This document shows, one piece after another, positions 45,478-61,721 of a stretch of 64,000 nucleotides of DNA; the stretch's first letter is position 1; each line of letters opens with the position of its first letter. A program made the translations under genes and the position numbers. The notes under the pieces are model-generated. The model was not told the origin of the DNA, ran no database searches, and saw only the letters and a program-made list of their open reading frames with translations. The DNA is taken from assembly GCA_029449245.1 (NCBI GenBank), contig JANATF010000007.1, forward strand, positions 1,178,001 through 1,242,000, read 5' to 3'. Origin of the DNA: Mortierella alpina. Taxonomy: Eukaryota; Mortierellomycota; Mortierellomycetes; Mortierellales; Mortierellaceae.

Positions 45478-45878
45478 GGTATCTAATCAGGTGTCTTGTC
45501 TTCTTAGTGGAGAGCTATGAAAACGCCAAGGATGTTTCTGTCGCCTCCATCGGCCAGGCGTTATTGCCCTATGTGCAGCGGTGCTTCAACTACGACGAGG
45601 AGGTCATGCCGTGCACTGTTGAGGAAAAGTTTGTCATGATCAACCAGACGATTGCGCAGAGAATAGTCAAGGGCATTCATCTGCTTTACGGAATCGAGTT
45701 TGCGTGGGAGGTGGTGGCGGTGGATATGAGTTGTTTGCATATGGCGCTCCGAATCTTTACCGCTAGAAGGGCATTGATGCCGTTCTTATCTGCACCCAAG
45801 GCTGCACCGACCGGGCCACAGTTCGCGAGCGTGGCATCGGATTCTGAAGAGGATTCCGGGAATCGAGCCAGTTTTTAA
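41761..45878 (+). CDS. CHO2: Phosphatidylethanolamine N-methyltransferase Cho2
   Basis: Catalyses the first methylation of phosphatidylethanolamine toward phosphatidylcholine, in the ER membrane, using S-adenosylmethionine. Eight exons: 41761-42133, 42359-42705, 42826-43054, 43223-43423, 43546-44251, 44366-44806, 44923-45401, 45508-45878; 1048 aa. Hydrophilic N-terminus of about 120 residues, then paired membrane methyltransferase halves. [20 protein letters not shown] and [16 protein letters not shown] mark the first, and [15 protein letters not shown] the second. The C-terminal soluble region holds the Cho2-specific [20 protein letters not shown] domain. Intron 7 contains a 26-nt poly(T). 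Immediately downstream sits a carboxylesterase relic, so the 3' UTR may overlap it. Confidence 0.95.
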
Positions 45879-45905
45879 TAGAGCGGAATTTCGTAGATGG
45901 AAAAA

Positions 45906-46392
45906 TACACATCCAGCGATGCGTCCTGAACACAGGGACCAACGCTACGTTGATTATCATTGTCAGGTCCTTAATGTCTCTAATGACCTCTCCGAAGCGG
46001 AGAAAATAGCAAAGCTGACCCGGAAAGCCGTTGGCAGAAGGGCTAAATAGTGCCAGACTTTCCATTATTTTCCCCAACAATGGATGGTGCACTGTTCAAG
46101 GAGAACACTCGGCTGTTAAAGAAAGATCCATTGTTGTATGATCCAGTTCTTGACTGGGTATTTATGTGAGCCAGTGCTGATAAAAGTTTTGCAACGTCCC
46201 CTGTGGATTTTATCTTATATTTTCCCGATAAAAAACAACACGACGAATCCATGCCCTCGAGGTTGGAGCACGTCTTTTGGGCAGCCGTTTCTTTCGATGC
46301 CCGGTCCTTCAGGCTAGCGAGGCCATTCTCGCTCACCCCATCGAGTCAGTTGACAGGTATCAAGTCGATCTCCGAGTGGCGAAATTAGATGA
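45906..46392 (+). pseudogene. Carboxylesterase relic (parts of exons 3 and 4)
   Basis: Plus-strand sequence matches the minus-strand esterases: HPAMRP...QRYVDYHCQVLNVSN and SPTMDGALFKENTRLLKKDP for exon 3, then ARLLGSRFFRCPVLQASEAI and VDLRVAKLD for exon 4. The frame is broken (TGA where the others have GT of MGTC), the intron and the first part of exon 4 are deleted, and both ends of the gene are missing. It begins only 28 bp after the CHO2 stop. Copy A is the closer relative by eye. Orientation is opposite to the tandem pair 15 kb upstream. Confidence 0.8.
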
Positions 46393-47644
46393 CTCCCAGT
46401 CCAGTGTGATGTGCAGCTCGACGACGCTCTGCGCTCTGGCTAGGGCGTCCAAGAATTTTGTTGCTCTGGTGTTAGAAGACAGACTGACAACCACTTTATG
46501 GAGTTGCCGGTCATAAGAACCTCCATTTAGATGGACTGCGTTTGTAAACGTTTGTTGATTTTGTTGATTGTCTTCACTGAAAGGCGAATGGCGTTGGTCG
46601 ATGCAGACTCCCTTGACATGGCATCTGTCCGTCTTCACGCGGTACAGACTGCTAAGCAGAGTGTTCGGAGTTGTTGGATTGCTAGGATGTCGCGAAGTCG
46701 TTTCCTTTAGTCCCTCGAACGCTTCAAACGGGAGGTGAGTGGTGTAAGACCGCGTCTGTACCTGAAAAACCTTATTTTACACGTGATGAATGGGGCGAAT
46801 GATACGCCGCATGCGTGCACGTCAGGAACAACTTTACACTTTACTCCTTGAACGAGATTCACCACAAACGCACAATGGCTTTTGCCATCTGGTGCTGCTT
46901 AAGCACCCAGTAGGAATAGCTCGTACGTTTGTGGTGATTCTCGTTGAAGGTAACCGCCCCAACTTCCGAGACGCAGCTTTCATTCAAACCGCGAATCAAC
47001 TCATTGACTCCACAACGTGAAGTAGGTCTACATTGTACAACGAAAGATGATTGAGTCATCATCACGCTCATCTCTCTGACTGAGAATTCAAGTGCCATAC
47101 TCCTTGCGTTTCCTCTTTTTTGTTATCCATTATCCGAGAACTTTTACTCCTTGGCTTTCTTGTGAATGTCAATACCAGACCAGCGACGATCCACCACTCT
47201 TACTATCCCTGCGCCATCGAACCAAAAGACAGCTGATCACGTCCTCGTAAAGTATAGAAACCTAACAATATCCATCGATACTTGTCCCTTCTGTCCTGTT
47301 TAGTTCGCCAAGACTGGCGAGAATATACAAACGCGCGCCTTGTGGGGTTGTCTTTAAAGGTTTGTGAAGTCTTTTAATATTTGCAAACAAGAGCACGGGC
47401 CAAAACACTATTTTTTCTAACCTCTGACTGCCTCTCGCCAACCACAAAGAATTATATCTCCAGCCATCGGAGACGAAGCTCTCAGCCTCTAGAAACGACG
47501 AGAGTTCAAGATACCCAAAAACAGCACGTTTCACCCGACCACAGCCGGAGCGACGATGTGCCCGCATCCTCCTGGAGAAAACACACCATCTGGTGACTCG
47601 TCAGCACGACTTTTGTATGGATTTGAACTCACTACCCCAACACA
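46393..47644. other. Intergenic region with structured inverted repeat
   Basis: 1.25 kb. Holds the inverted repeat at 46846-46950. A minus ORF (46360-46638; KVVVSLSSNTRATKFLDALA) reads like a fragment of a larger protein, but I cannot name it. No complete gene seen. Confidence 0.4.
46846..46950. repeat. Inverted repeat with two internal hairpins (three-way-junction-like)
   Basis: Outer arms 46846-46870 and 46926-46950 pair over 25 bp with two mismatches. The 55-nt interior contains two further stems: ATGGC/GCCAT at 46875-46888 (loop TTTT) and GGTGCT/AGCACC at 46891-46907 (5-nt loop). It could be a folded RNA or a miniature transposable element. It does not fit a tRNA. Confidence 0.6.
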
Positions 47645-48209
47645 ATGGAAGCCAGCCTTGGTTCAGGGGCAACCTTATTAAAAAACGGCGCCGGCATTTT
47701 GGACGGAATGGCGAAAGACGTGTATAGCCAGTACATGCAAGACAATCTTGCTAGTGGCCACAATCGGGCCACTTTCGTCAAAAAGAAGGACGGACAGCCT
47801 CACATTCATCATTTTTTATCGATCATCGCGGATGAATGGACGAAAGCTGTGGCAACGACAAGTAACTCGGGATAACGTCCCACTGGGTGACCCCTTCAGG
47901 GACTCTGTCACAGCCTACAGCTCGCTATTTCACCAAACCGGATTGGCCCCCACCCAACAGTCCACGAGCGACAAGGTATCAGCTTCTCAAGCCAAGAAAA
48001 ACAGGACCACCAAGACGAAGGCTACAACCCGCAAGGAGAAGATTCCAGTTCCCAAGGGAGGACGTCCAAGACCAAGGCAGGAGTGTCCACTATTGTATGC
48101 ACGTAAAATATTTAATGCCATACATAAAAAAAAAAATGCCCAGCCCGCGGCTTCTCGCGTTACAATACGGCACAACCTTTGCGCATCTCATCGCGAGAAA
48201 CCTTCGTAA
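47645..48209 (+). CDS. Orphan protein with basic, Gly-Arg-Pro-containing tail
   Basis: Not recognised. Tentative exons 47645-47861 and 47914-48209 with a 52-nt intron (GTAACT..TCACAG) that joins two open frames in phase; about 170 aa. The N-terminal half looks like ordinary protein (MAKDVYSQYMQDNLASGHNR, HHFLSIIADEWTKAVAT). The second half is Ser/Thr then Lys/Arg-rich (KKNRTTKTKATTRKEK, KGGRPRPRQE), the GRP core being reminiscent of an AT-hook. No homologue is known to me, the intron is very short, and the end is arbitrary. It could instead be a decayed gene. Confidence 0.35.
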
Positions 48210-48617
48210 AAGAGTAAGCGACATATCCACATATCCATACGACACCCCCCCCCCGCCGCCGCCGCCGCCGCCTCGTCAAGGCCAAGACTTTATAACGTAG
48301 CTGAAAATACCTCTTATTAAACTTCTCGCCCCTGTTCACATTTGAAGAAAGAAAAAATGACAACTGTGCTGTTATCGGGTCATGGACAAGCCTGTGGGGA
48401 CTCTGCACCCCGTCTATGTAAACAAGCACGCTGATTCCGCTCTTTCATCCCATGTATTGTTGTTTCCGCTCGCCTAATCGCTTTGATATACCTTGCAGGA
48501 ACTGTTAACCGTTTCACAGCGCCTTTCTATACCACGAGCGGCACCACCATATCAGAAAATGTCCCTTTTTTCTCAAGTCTTTGGATCGAGTATAGGGTTA
48601 GGCGTTCGTTATTTTTT
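48210..48617. other. Intergenic region with C-run and CCG repeats
   Basis: 408 bp. A run of C followed by (CCG)n lies at about 48245-48274. Nothing else recognised. Confidence 0.45.
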
Positions 48618-53261
<4,644 letters not shown>

Positions 53262-55457
53262 CTGATGAGCACAAGGGTGGAGTAAAGGAGTCAGAGAAGG
53301 CAAAACTAAACCGCTAGGTCTGAATGACGTTCTGGTTCTCTCCGATCTGGACGGAGAGCGACAACGAAGGCACTTTCAAATCTCAGAATAAACAATGGAT
53401 ACGGGGATGGGCCAAAGAGGGATTGAACAAACGAGAACGACAGGGAAGATCAAAACAAGGGAAATAAGGTGAGATGGAGGTTGCTTGGTCGACAGGAGGA
53501 GAGAGGAGGAATATGAAGGAGAGAGAAGCGAGAAAAAGAGAGACTGGACGGGTTTGTGCAAAAAAAAAAAAATAAGGAGCGCGGAGAAGGTCAGGTAGGT
53601 GCGTGGAGACAATCTGAAGTATCTTGCTCCAGAGGGAATGAGAACAAAAGGTCCGGAGAATGTTCAGTCGTGGATGATGGATGGTGCACATAGAAGAGTG
53701 GCCCACTGAAAACTTTGAAGATGCTGTTGACGTGTTGATGCTGCAAATGCTGTAAGGACTCTCTCTGCCGTCAGCGTGCTGGCCATGCTTACCCACTTGC
53801 CGTTTTGTATAGTCTGTGGTTCTTCTCTGCTCTCCTGTCCCAGGGTTGAGTGTCTGTGCTTCTTTTTTTAGATTCAACGCCGATGCTCTATCTCGCCCGG
53901 CCTGAGCTTGGTGCAGAGGTATGAGGATGAAGACCTGCTCGGTGTGTAATCGGACAACGAGGAGTGTCCTGCAGAAGGGCAAGTAGTGTGTTAACATGTG
54001 GTATCCGCTTCACTTTTGTATCATGACCTTGGTGCTAACGCGCTGTAGACTCCCTTCACATCAGTAGCCGACTACGACGTTCGATGACATTTGTGGCACC
54101 AAATGGTGATACAAACGTAAGCACCTTCAAGTGCACGAATGTCGCTCTGAACGTTCCCCAACAACGGAAAATCTGCCTGCGTTATAGGAGTACGGGCTCG
54201 CAGAAAACGATGTCGAGGAGTAGTTGAGGTGAATGATAATGATCGGCAATAGAGTGAGCAGAGAGCACTGGCATCGAGCTACTGAAGACAGGACACGAGG
54301 AGGGTGCGGCACTATTCCCTGTCTGGTGCTGTTGCCTAAAGTACCTACGCGCGCTTATGGACAGATGTCGGGGCTGGTTCGAGGATTGAGGGCCGCGAAA
54401 ACTCGAGGGGGGCAGCCGCTGCATTATATACATTACTGGCGAGATGATACAGGAAGAACTAAAGCGGCCATTGGCGCAAGTTTTTTTTTTATGATAATAC
54501 ATCCTCTCTTTACTACTTCTCATGTCCAATGATGTGGACATCTTTAGGGGCCAAATGACGGATTCTGCAGGACAATACAAAAAGGGTGCAATGCCTCTTG
54601 GTATGGGTGAATAATGCAACGAAGCGAGATGCATGAAATCTGGGAGTGCGATAGCATGGCTGTCAATCGGCGGTGGATTGACCACACAGAGGCCAAAAGG
54701 GACAGCGTAAAAAGGCAAGACATCCTTGAGGGATAGATGGCCGTCGATGGGGCTCGGAACGCAAGCAAAACTGGGGATGACTGGGGTGTGAAAAAAGCGT
54801 ATGCCAAGATGATCATGTTACTAACCGACGGCTTCGTTGTTTGTCTGTTCATGTGCAGTGCAGAAAATGGCTATGTGGTTTGAAAGAGGCCATGAAAACA
54901 AGGGGAAGAGACATGATCCAAAGACATAATGCAAGCATGCACTGCCGCGCAAACCTCGCTCCGTGCTAGTTTCGTGTTGCTGGTAATCTGTGCGTAGATC
55001 ATGAAAGAAAAAAATGGCGGCAAAATAATAATAATAAAAAGCTGTAAGGTCGCCACTGAGTACTGTAACACGCGCCCTCAGTTGATCCAGCGCGTGCTGA
55101 CCCAGCAGCAGCACGCGTCTGTCGCCAGGCGGCAGCCTCTCTGGCGCAGTCACGGTTGCTGCCCTTACGATGACGCGGTGTCCTTCAGTGCCTCCCTTTT
55201 CCTCCTTTTTCCAGCACTTGGCTTGACCTACACCGGTCTTCAACTACAGCTTCAGACATAGCACTCAGGTAAATCGCCTTCACCTCCAATATCCCAGTGC
55301 GCCGTGTCCCCAGCTGAGGCAGCCTCACGCTTACAGCACCGCGATATCAACGCCAAAGGACCAAATCCAAAAAAAAAAATCACGACACGCGGACCTTAAT
55401 TTTCATTTTTCACACCTCACCTCCCTACCAAAACACATACACCCAACCACTATCACC
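53262..55457. other. Long intergenic region, kinase / HMG-box gene
   Basis: 2.2 kb divergent region. It includes C/T-rich DNA near the kinase start (probable 5' UTR), a poly(A) run near 53561-53571 and long but featureless ORFs (for example 53383-53997 and 54182-54718 on the minus strand). No gene, RNA or repeat could be supported. Confidence 0.4.
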
Positions 55458-56937
55458 ATGAATATGTCTGGTCTCTCGGCGTTCCGCGCCCTCTCCATCA
55501 CCGCCTCTTCAGCATTCCAGACTCAGGCCATCCGCACCATGGCCGTCAAGGCTGCTGGCGCGTCTGCTGTCTCGAAGCCCAAGGTGAAAAAGGAAACGTC
55601 CTCCTCTACCAAGACCGCGACCTCCAAGGCTGCATCGTCCAGGTCTTCATCTTCCAAGGCTGCATCGGCCTCCAAGCCCAAGGCCAAGAAGGTCGTCCCT
55701 GCCCCCAAGCCCAAGAAAGGTACGATTGCCTTTTAAACGAGGGAATCCAAACAAAAAAGAGAATCGCTGCACAGTAATGCTGAACGCTGAACAGGAAGCC
55801 ACCCCCACAGGGAGTTTTATGAACCGTGGAGCATGTCGGGATTTTTGGACATCAAGAGGAAAGCGAAATGCCACGCAACAACCACCAGCAGCCGACAGGG
55901 GAAAAGAAATGCAGGCTTGCAGGCGACAGCTGGATCAGAGGTCGGAATGACACTGTATAATGATGAGGTATACAGCAGAATAGCACTTCCAAAAGGCTCC
56001 ACTCTCGCTGTTGCACATCACAATTTTTGCTTGAGCGAGGACCAGCCCGCGTCAAGGCAAAGAGGCTAGGAACAATCCAGCCTCCCTTGAAAAATAGGAT
56101 CCCTCTTGAGGGTCCAGGACCTCAGTGAAGGTTTCAGTGAATCGGGAACAAGAGTTGAGCAGGGGATGCCTTAGTCTGTGGGCAACTTCATGGTGGAGTC
56201 GGACCTTTTTTTTCACCCTTTATTTCAGACTTGACAATCGATACTAACACGAACAATCGATTTACTTCTTTTTTTTTTTTTTTTTAGCTGAGGCTCTTCC
56301 CATGCCCAAGCGCCCTAGCACCTCGTGGGGCACGTTTTTCGTGGAACACCTTGACAAGGTTCGCGCGTCTGGACAGAACGTTGTCCCCACCAAGGAGAGT
56401 GCTGTCGCAGCTGCTCGCTGGAAGGAAATGAGCGAGACTGAGAAGCAGGTACGTGTTTCTGACAGCAACCTTGGAATGGGTCCTTGATGTGGCTCATACT
56501 CACCACTCGAGGTGTCACCTGGCTGTCTTGTATTTTTTATTCAACTTTGAAACGCTCTCTAGGTCTACAAGGACAGATACAAGGCCGCCCTGGAGGAGTT
56601 CAAGAGGCAGACTGAGGAGAGGCTTCGGGAACTGACCCCCGCCCAATACAAAATCGAGAACTCCCGTCGACAGGCCTTGCGCGCTGCAGGCAAGAAGGGC
56701 TTGCCCTCGCTTAAGGATCCTAATGCCCCTAAGCGCCCTTTGAGCTCCTTCTTCCTCTTTGCCCAGGAACAGCGTAACACAGGCAAGTTCTCGCACCTGC
56801 CTTTGAAGGAGCAAGCTGCAACCTTTGCCGAAGCCTGGGACAAGTCTGCAGACAAGAGCATTTACCTCGAGCGCTCCCGTGTCGCAATGGAGGCTTACAA
56901 GAAGGAGAAGGCCACCTACGAAGCCCAGAACAAATAA
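55458..56937 (+). CDS. Two-HMG-box DNA-binding protein, probably mitochondrial (Abf2/TFAM-like)
   Basis: Probable mtDNA-packaging protein. Exons 55458-55719, 56288-56448, 56563-56937; 265 aa. The first 35 or so residues (MNMSGLSAFRALSITASSAF, then QTQAIRT) have few acidic residues and are Ser/Ala/Arg-bearing, as in a mitochondrial leader. A Lys/Ser/Ala-rich linker leads to HMG box 1 (about 93-160, PKRPSTSWGTFFVEH) and HMG box 2 (about 195-262, PNAPKRPLSSFFLFAQEQ, with AFAEAW-like motif TFAEAWDK). Two boxes, small size and leader parallel yeast Abf2 and human TFAM. Intron 1 is unusually long (568 nt) and ends in a 15-nt or longer poly(T). A nuclear two-box protein is the alternative. Confidence 0.85.
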
Positions 56938-57264
56938 GATGGCTCTACGTAGCCAAAGCGGAATAGCTTGCCCTTAGTTTTTGCTTCAGTTCAATTGAAT
57001 ACAGCCTTCGAATTTTACTAGTTTCTGACTATGACACGTCTCGCCAGCAGCATTCTACCAGGTATGTAGTAGGGAGTAGATGGGTTGTGATTGCCTTCAG
57101 CAGAGTACCGGTGTTCTGGTGATCAAGGTCCCGCTGCAAGACTGACTCCAACTTTTCGTGGCTCGCAGGAGCAATCTTGGTGAGTAGAGAATGATTGTAG
57201 CAATCTGAATAGAGAATGATTGTATTGTATTATTTGAGTATCAATTGCCAGAGTGGACAAAGTC
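56938..57264. other. Convergent intergenic region HMG-box / CWH43
   Basis: 327 bp between convergent 3' ends. Contains a near-duplicated gagaatgattgta (about 57187 and 57211). Nothing else seen. Confidence 0.4.
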
Positions 57265-60200
57265 TTATACGTAGTAGTAGGGGCGATCAAAGACGTGGAA
57301 ACGATGCTTGCGAATACCGACGCCCTGGAACATGGATGGGAACCGCATTCCTTCGGGCACTTGGTGCTCCGAAATCTGAGCATAGGTCTCCTCCTTCTTG
57401 AAGTCCTCAATGGACTGGGAACGATCCCAGGATGTAGGATGATCCTCTAGTAGCTGGTATTTTCCGACCTGGATCTCAGTGTCCGTGATGCCTCCGTGAG
57501 AAACACGCGCATATCCTGTTCTCTTCACTCCACGGAATGCGAGGTACTGGCACCAACGATCCCAGTCAGAAACCTCAATGTCGTGAACATGGCCTCCATC
57601 CATCAGCATCTCATAGATCTCCTGGCCCTTTCCGGGCTGTGTGACGACGTAACCTAGGAACAAGAAGGGGTTATCGGACTCACGCATGATGCGACCGAGT
57701 TCCGTGGTCTGCAGCTGGCGATCCAAAAGATCCTCCTCCTGTCCATTATGCGATACGATAACATCAACCTCCTTGCCATAGACATCCAAAGTAGCATGGA
57801 TCGCACAGGCGAGTTCTCCGTTGGGCGAAGGAAGAAGGTGGTGAGTCGAGCGCTTGATGGGAAACTTTGAAAGCATAGTACATCCCCAGGTATGCTTGGT
57901 AGGACCTGGACCATAGTCTGCGTACATGTTCAAGTCTTCGGACAAGAACTGCGTCAAGTCGCGGTTGCCCATGATCATCCTCTGCAAATCGGACTCCAAA
58001 AGTCCAATGACATCGAGCTCCAGATCCCTGATAACATCACGCATGCGAATCTCGCTGCTGTACATATCATTGTCGATCGCAAAGTGAATGGTCCAGATAC
58101 CGGCCGTGATCAATTTGTGGTCGGCATGGTAGGGTTGAGGAATGGACTTGGGCAGACGGTTGTAGCAAACGGTCAGGGAAGCCAGAACCAGTCCGACCAA
58201 AGAAAACTTGCTGTAAAGGCGAGCAACAGAGAATGCTGAACGGGAACGCGCCTCAGTGACGACGGTCCAAGCAGCAGAGTTGGAGTTGAAGATACCAAGC
58301 AAGATGCACGTCTGCATAGCGATCAAGACGTAATCCGTGTGTTCTCTCATCCAGACTCCAACGGGAACGAATGCGTACGCAACAACCCAAACGTGAGCCA
58401 GGGCGAAAATATTGTAGACGAGCATGGTGACCAGGAAGGTGCGTCCTGGAGGCTGGCGCGACAGAGAGCGGAAGAGTGTGGGGAAGAGCGAGAGAGCATA
58501 AACCGTAAAGACGATTCCGCCAGCAAAACCGGCATCGCCCTCGAAAAAGTGCAAGACAGCCAAGCCAGCAGTTCCGATGATCCACCAAATCAATGAAGTC
58601 ACCCAGCGACGCTTGGACGACACTGTGAGACCAACAGCCATGGCAGCGATCACCATGAGACCACCGGGAACGGGCTGAGGGCCGGTATTGGGGTAACCGC
58701 CGAGAGACCAACGGCTGATAGTAGTCGAGTCCGTGAACATCGAATGCAGGCAGAAAATATACCCTCCCGCACTGATCGCAGCCAGCAGCCAGCTTTCGCC
58801 AGTCTTCTGAATCGTCTGCGGTTCATCCTCGCCAGGATCCTTTCTCAACATGACCTGGACTGAGGCAAGGATACCCAGGACCAACCCGATCATGTTCTGG
58901 CCTCCAGTGTTTTCGTTCATAATAGGCCAAATGGGGTTATTGGCCCACCATGCCTGCTTGACAACATTGTGAAGAATCAATCCCAAAGCCAGAGTCAACA
59001 CGCCACGTTCAGCACGTCCATTCTGATGGCGCTGTCCAAACAGGGTCGCGCCCCAGGTCAACAATGAGAGCGAGACGCCAGCGGCGACAGCCATGAGCCG
59101 CTGAGCAGGGTCGTGGATCTTGTACGAGAGAACGCCGACCAGGGATAGAAGATGAACAAATCCTTTGGAGCGCTCAATGCCACGACGAAGAAAGTTGATG
59201 CCCAACAACACGGCCGAAAGGTTGCAAAACAGAAAAGCTTCGTATCCAGAAAGTCCCATGTGCCACAGAGGGAAGTACCAGATCATGAGTGGTAACGAGG
59301 TGAGCATGGACCAGAATACGAAGGCTAAGAGTAGAGGGACATTACGACACTTTGCTTAGACAGTAGCCCATATGCATTCGCACGCCATTCTTCATAGTCA
59401 ACAGGAATTACGGCTTACCAAGGTACACATCCGAGGCAAAGGAAATGACCTCAAAGGGCTTGATGCTGCTAATGGATGCCATGGCACTGTCGCTCCCTCC
59501 GTATGTCTTGAGGTCGTTAAGAGCACTGGTGCTACCCTCGTGCTTGCCGTTCACGCCCACATCGACAACACGGAGCTCGAATGCCGCAAAGTCAATCATG
59601 CAAACAGCATCGAAGGCCAGGTCAGAGATGATCAGCGACCACTCGAAAAAAGCGTAGTAGGTGTATGCTAGGATACAAAAAGAACACCAGCATAGGTCAG
59701 ACACCTGTGTCCTTTTCACGGATGACACATCTGATGTGGACGATGAGCTTACCTCCAGGAATGCGATGGATGTTGTGCTGGATAAAGAAGTGAACCATGG
59801 GAATCAATGCTCCAAAGAAGGTGTAAGCAAAGAGCTTTCTGTACTGCATTGATTTGGGGTTCTGAGGAGCTGTCTTGATGGTGCCGACAACGTGAGGGAT
59901 GGTGCAAAGCAAGTACACAATCATTGCAATGTCATGGATGTCATGATCATCGGAAGATGTCACAAAGACCCATCCTCCACAAGCGACGGTCCTGACCACG
60001 TCGTTTGCGAAAAGGAACTTGGCGAAGCCCTTGGATCCAGAAGCAGGGACGTTGCGAGTGGAAAGGAGGTACCAGAGGAAACACAGAATCAGGCGAGGAC
60101 CTAATAGACGTGAGGCAAACGACCATCAGTCAACCAGTCAGTCGGTCAAAAAAGCATACCTTTAGTCTGCATGTATTTCCCACGTTCTTCACTCAACGGC

Positions 60201-60570
60201 AGTGCACTTACCAGCGGCCAAAGCGATGAAGATTTGGCAAATATTGCGCTCGGGATACCAATCTCCAGTTGTGGCACTGACGCTGGGAAACCATTCCTGT
60301 CATACGTTACATCCACAAACACCGTTAGTACATAATATGTATCTTGCCTCATGCTTTTCCCAGTCTCTGTCTCTGTATCTGTCGGGAGAGTGATTTACAT
60401 CTGGGTATCCGGCAACCCCATTCTTGACAATCTTGTAATAGTGGGCATAGCACCCGACGATAAATGCCAGGACAAAGGCGGCTAAAAGACGTCCCGGGAG
60501 AAGAAAAAACATGATTGTAAGTGACGGTTGCTGAATCCGATCGATCCGGACGCCGCCAAATGAAGGAAAG

Positions 60571-60603
<33 letters not shown>

Positions 60604-61253
60604 ATGGACCGGGACTCGGCCAAAGTATGCAGTCTGCAAGCTGAACACCGGTCGACCCTTCATCCATGGCGAGGATAAAAAGCCCACGCCAAAGAAAGGC
60701 TGTTGCACTCCCGTAACGTCCAGAACCCAATCAGGTTCTTTCGAAGGTACTGTTCTTCGTTCCTGGCCCTGGCTTTTGTATAAAATGACGCCACGAGAAC
60801 ACACGAGAAAAATAACGGCTCTCAAGCCGAGCGCAGCCCCTTGTGTTGGTTGTGCTTCCGTGGTGCCGACACACTGCTCCCATTCCTTGTGATAGAATAC
60901 TCACATCCTCCAAAGAGAGTATGGGCCAAGGGCACCGAGGTTCCTGGAATCTAATTCAGATGTTCAAACGCGTCGAGAGGGCAAGGAAGAAAAAGGGCAA
61001 TTAGAATATTGTGAATGATCGCTTGCTTGCTTGGTGGAGATGTCTCCTTTCGGCAATTGTCCATCGAGGTTGGCCTGCTGGTCCGTTGCGGACGTGCGCG
61101 GTGACCCCCGACCCCGACCTTGACGCGAAGCCAAGCAAGGAAGGCGACAAGGAAGGCGAGTAGGACGCGGGGGAAAGAGACTCGTCCGCAGTGCAGGAGT
61201 GGTCAGCTTACCCTTGCGAGCACCAAGCCCTTCTTGTCTTGCGCAAGAGCCAT
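57265..61253 (-). CDS. CWH43: Cwh43, GPI-anchor lipid remodelling protein
   Basis: In yeast Cwh43 exchanges the lipid of GPI anchors for ceramide in the ER. Seven exons on the minus strand: 61212-61253, 60905-60950, 60399-60481, 60212-60296, 59753-60100, 59419-59667, 57265-59324; 970 aa (yeast 953). Exon 1 encodes [14 protein letters not shown] and joins [15 protein letters not shown] in phase. The N-terminal multi-pass part carries the Frag1/DRAM-like AGPRLILCF segment. The centre is polytopic ([20 protein letters not shown]). The C-terminal 300 or so residues are the endonuclease/exonuclease/phosphatase-like domain ([25 protein letters not shown]). A 29-nt poly(A) sits in intron 2. The small 5' exons are the least certain part. 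Confidence 0.9.
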
Positions 61254-61721
61254 TGTTGATGCTGGTGAGGAGAGGCGGTGGGACGGGCAGGACCGATAGA
61301 GAAGGAAGAGATAGGAGGGGGAGGGGGGAGACAAGAGGAAAGAAGAGCTTGCCCAGTGCTGCACATCCCGCTTTTAGCACCTTCAGCCCAGTGGGCGGCA
61401 GCGACAGTGAGGGCTGCAGCAATTACATCTCCTGCGAGGACCGGTGACCTCATCAGCACACTGCCCACCACGGTGGCCTTGCCACCCTGTCCCCGCTTGC
61501 GTTGCCTTCAATGATCGCAAGGCAAACAATGTCCCTCCTTCAAAAGCTGCTTATTGTCACTGAGGGTCACTCGAGAGTATATTTAAAAAAGATTGGAGCC
61601 AAACACGACGCGGTGCGCTCGAGTTTCGTGGTGGGTGCTGGTGGGTGTTGGTGGTCATTACGAGGGAGGTCATTAAAGATATATATATATAGGGGCGAGG
61701 GGTATGGACGCGACAAGGTCT
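61254..61721. other. Intergenic region CWH43 / coiled-coil gene
   Basis: 468 bp. The minus-strand ORF 61208-61471 (AGDVIAAALTVAAAHWAEG) overlaps the CWH43 first exon in another frame and lacks an identifiable start, so I do not call it. A short (TA)n, atatatatatat, lies near 61679-61690. Confidence 0.4.

Noticed and set aside
46360-46638. Possible fragment of a larger protein (KVVVSLSSNTRATKFLDALA)
   Set aside because: The phrase looks protein-like, but I could not link it to a family or extend it through introns. Too weak to call.
46846-46950. tRNA gene interpretation of the three-stem structure
   Set aside because: The outer stem is 25 bp, and there is no anticodon arm, no T-loop consensus and no CCA-compatible acceptor.
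53383-53997. 204-codon minus ORF upstream of the kinase
   Set aside because: No domain, no signal peptide and biased composition. Likely kinase 5' UTR or intergenic DNA.
54182-54718. 178-codon minus ORF
   Set aside because: No recognisable motif, and other frames nearby are equally open. No evidence of coding.
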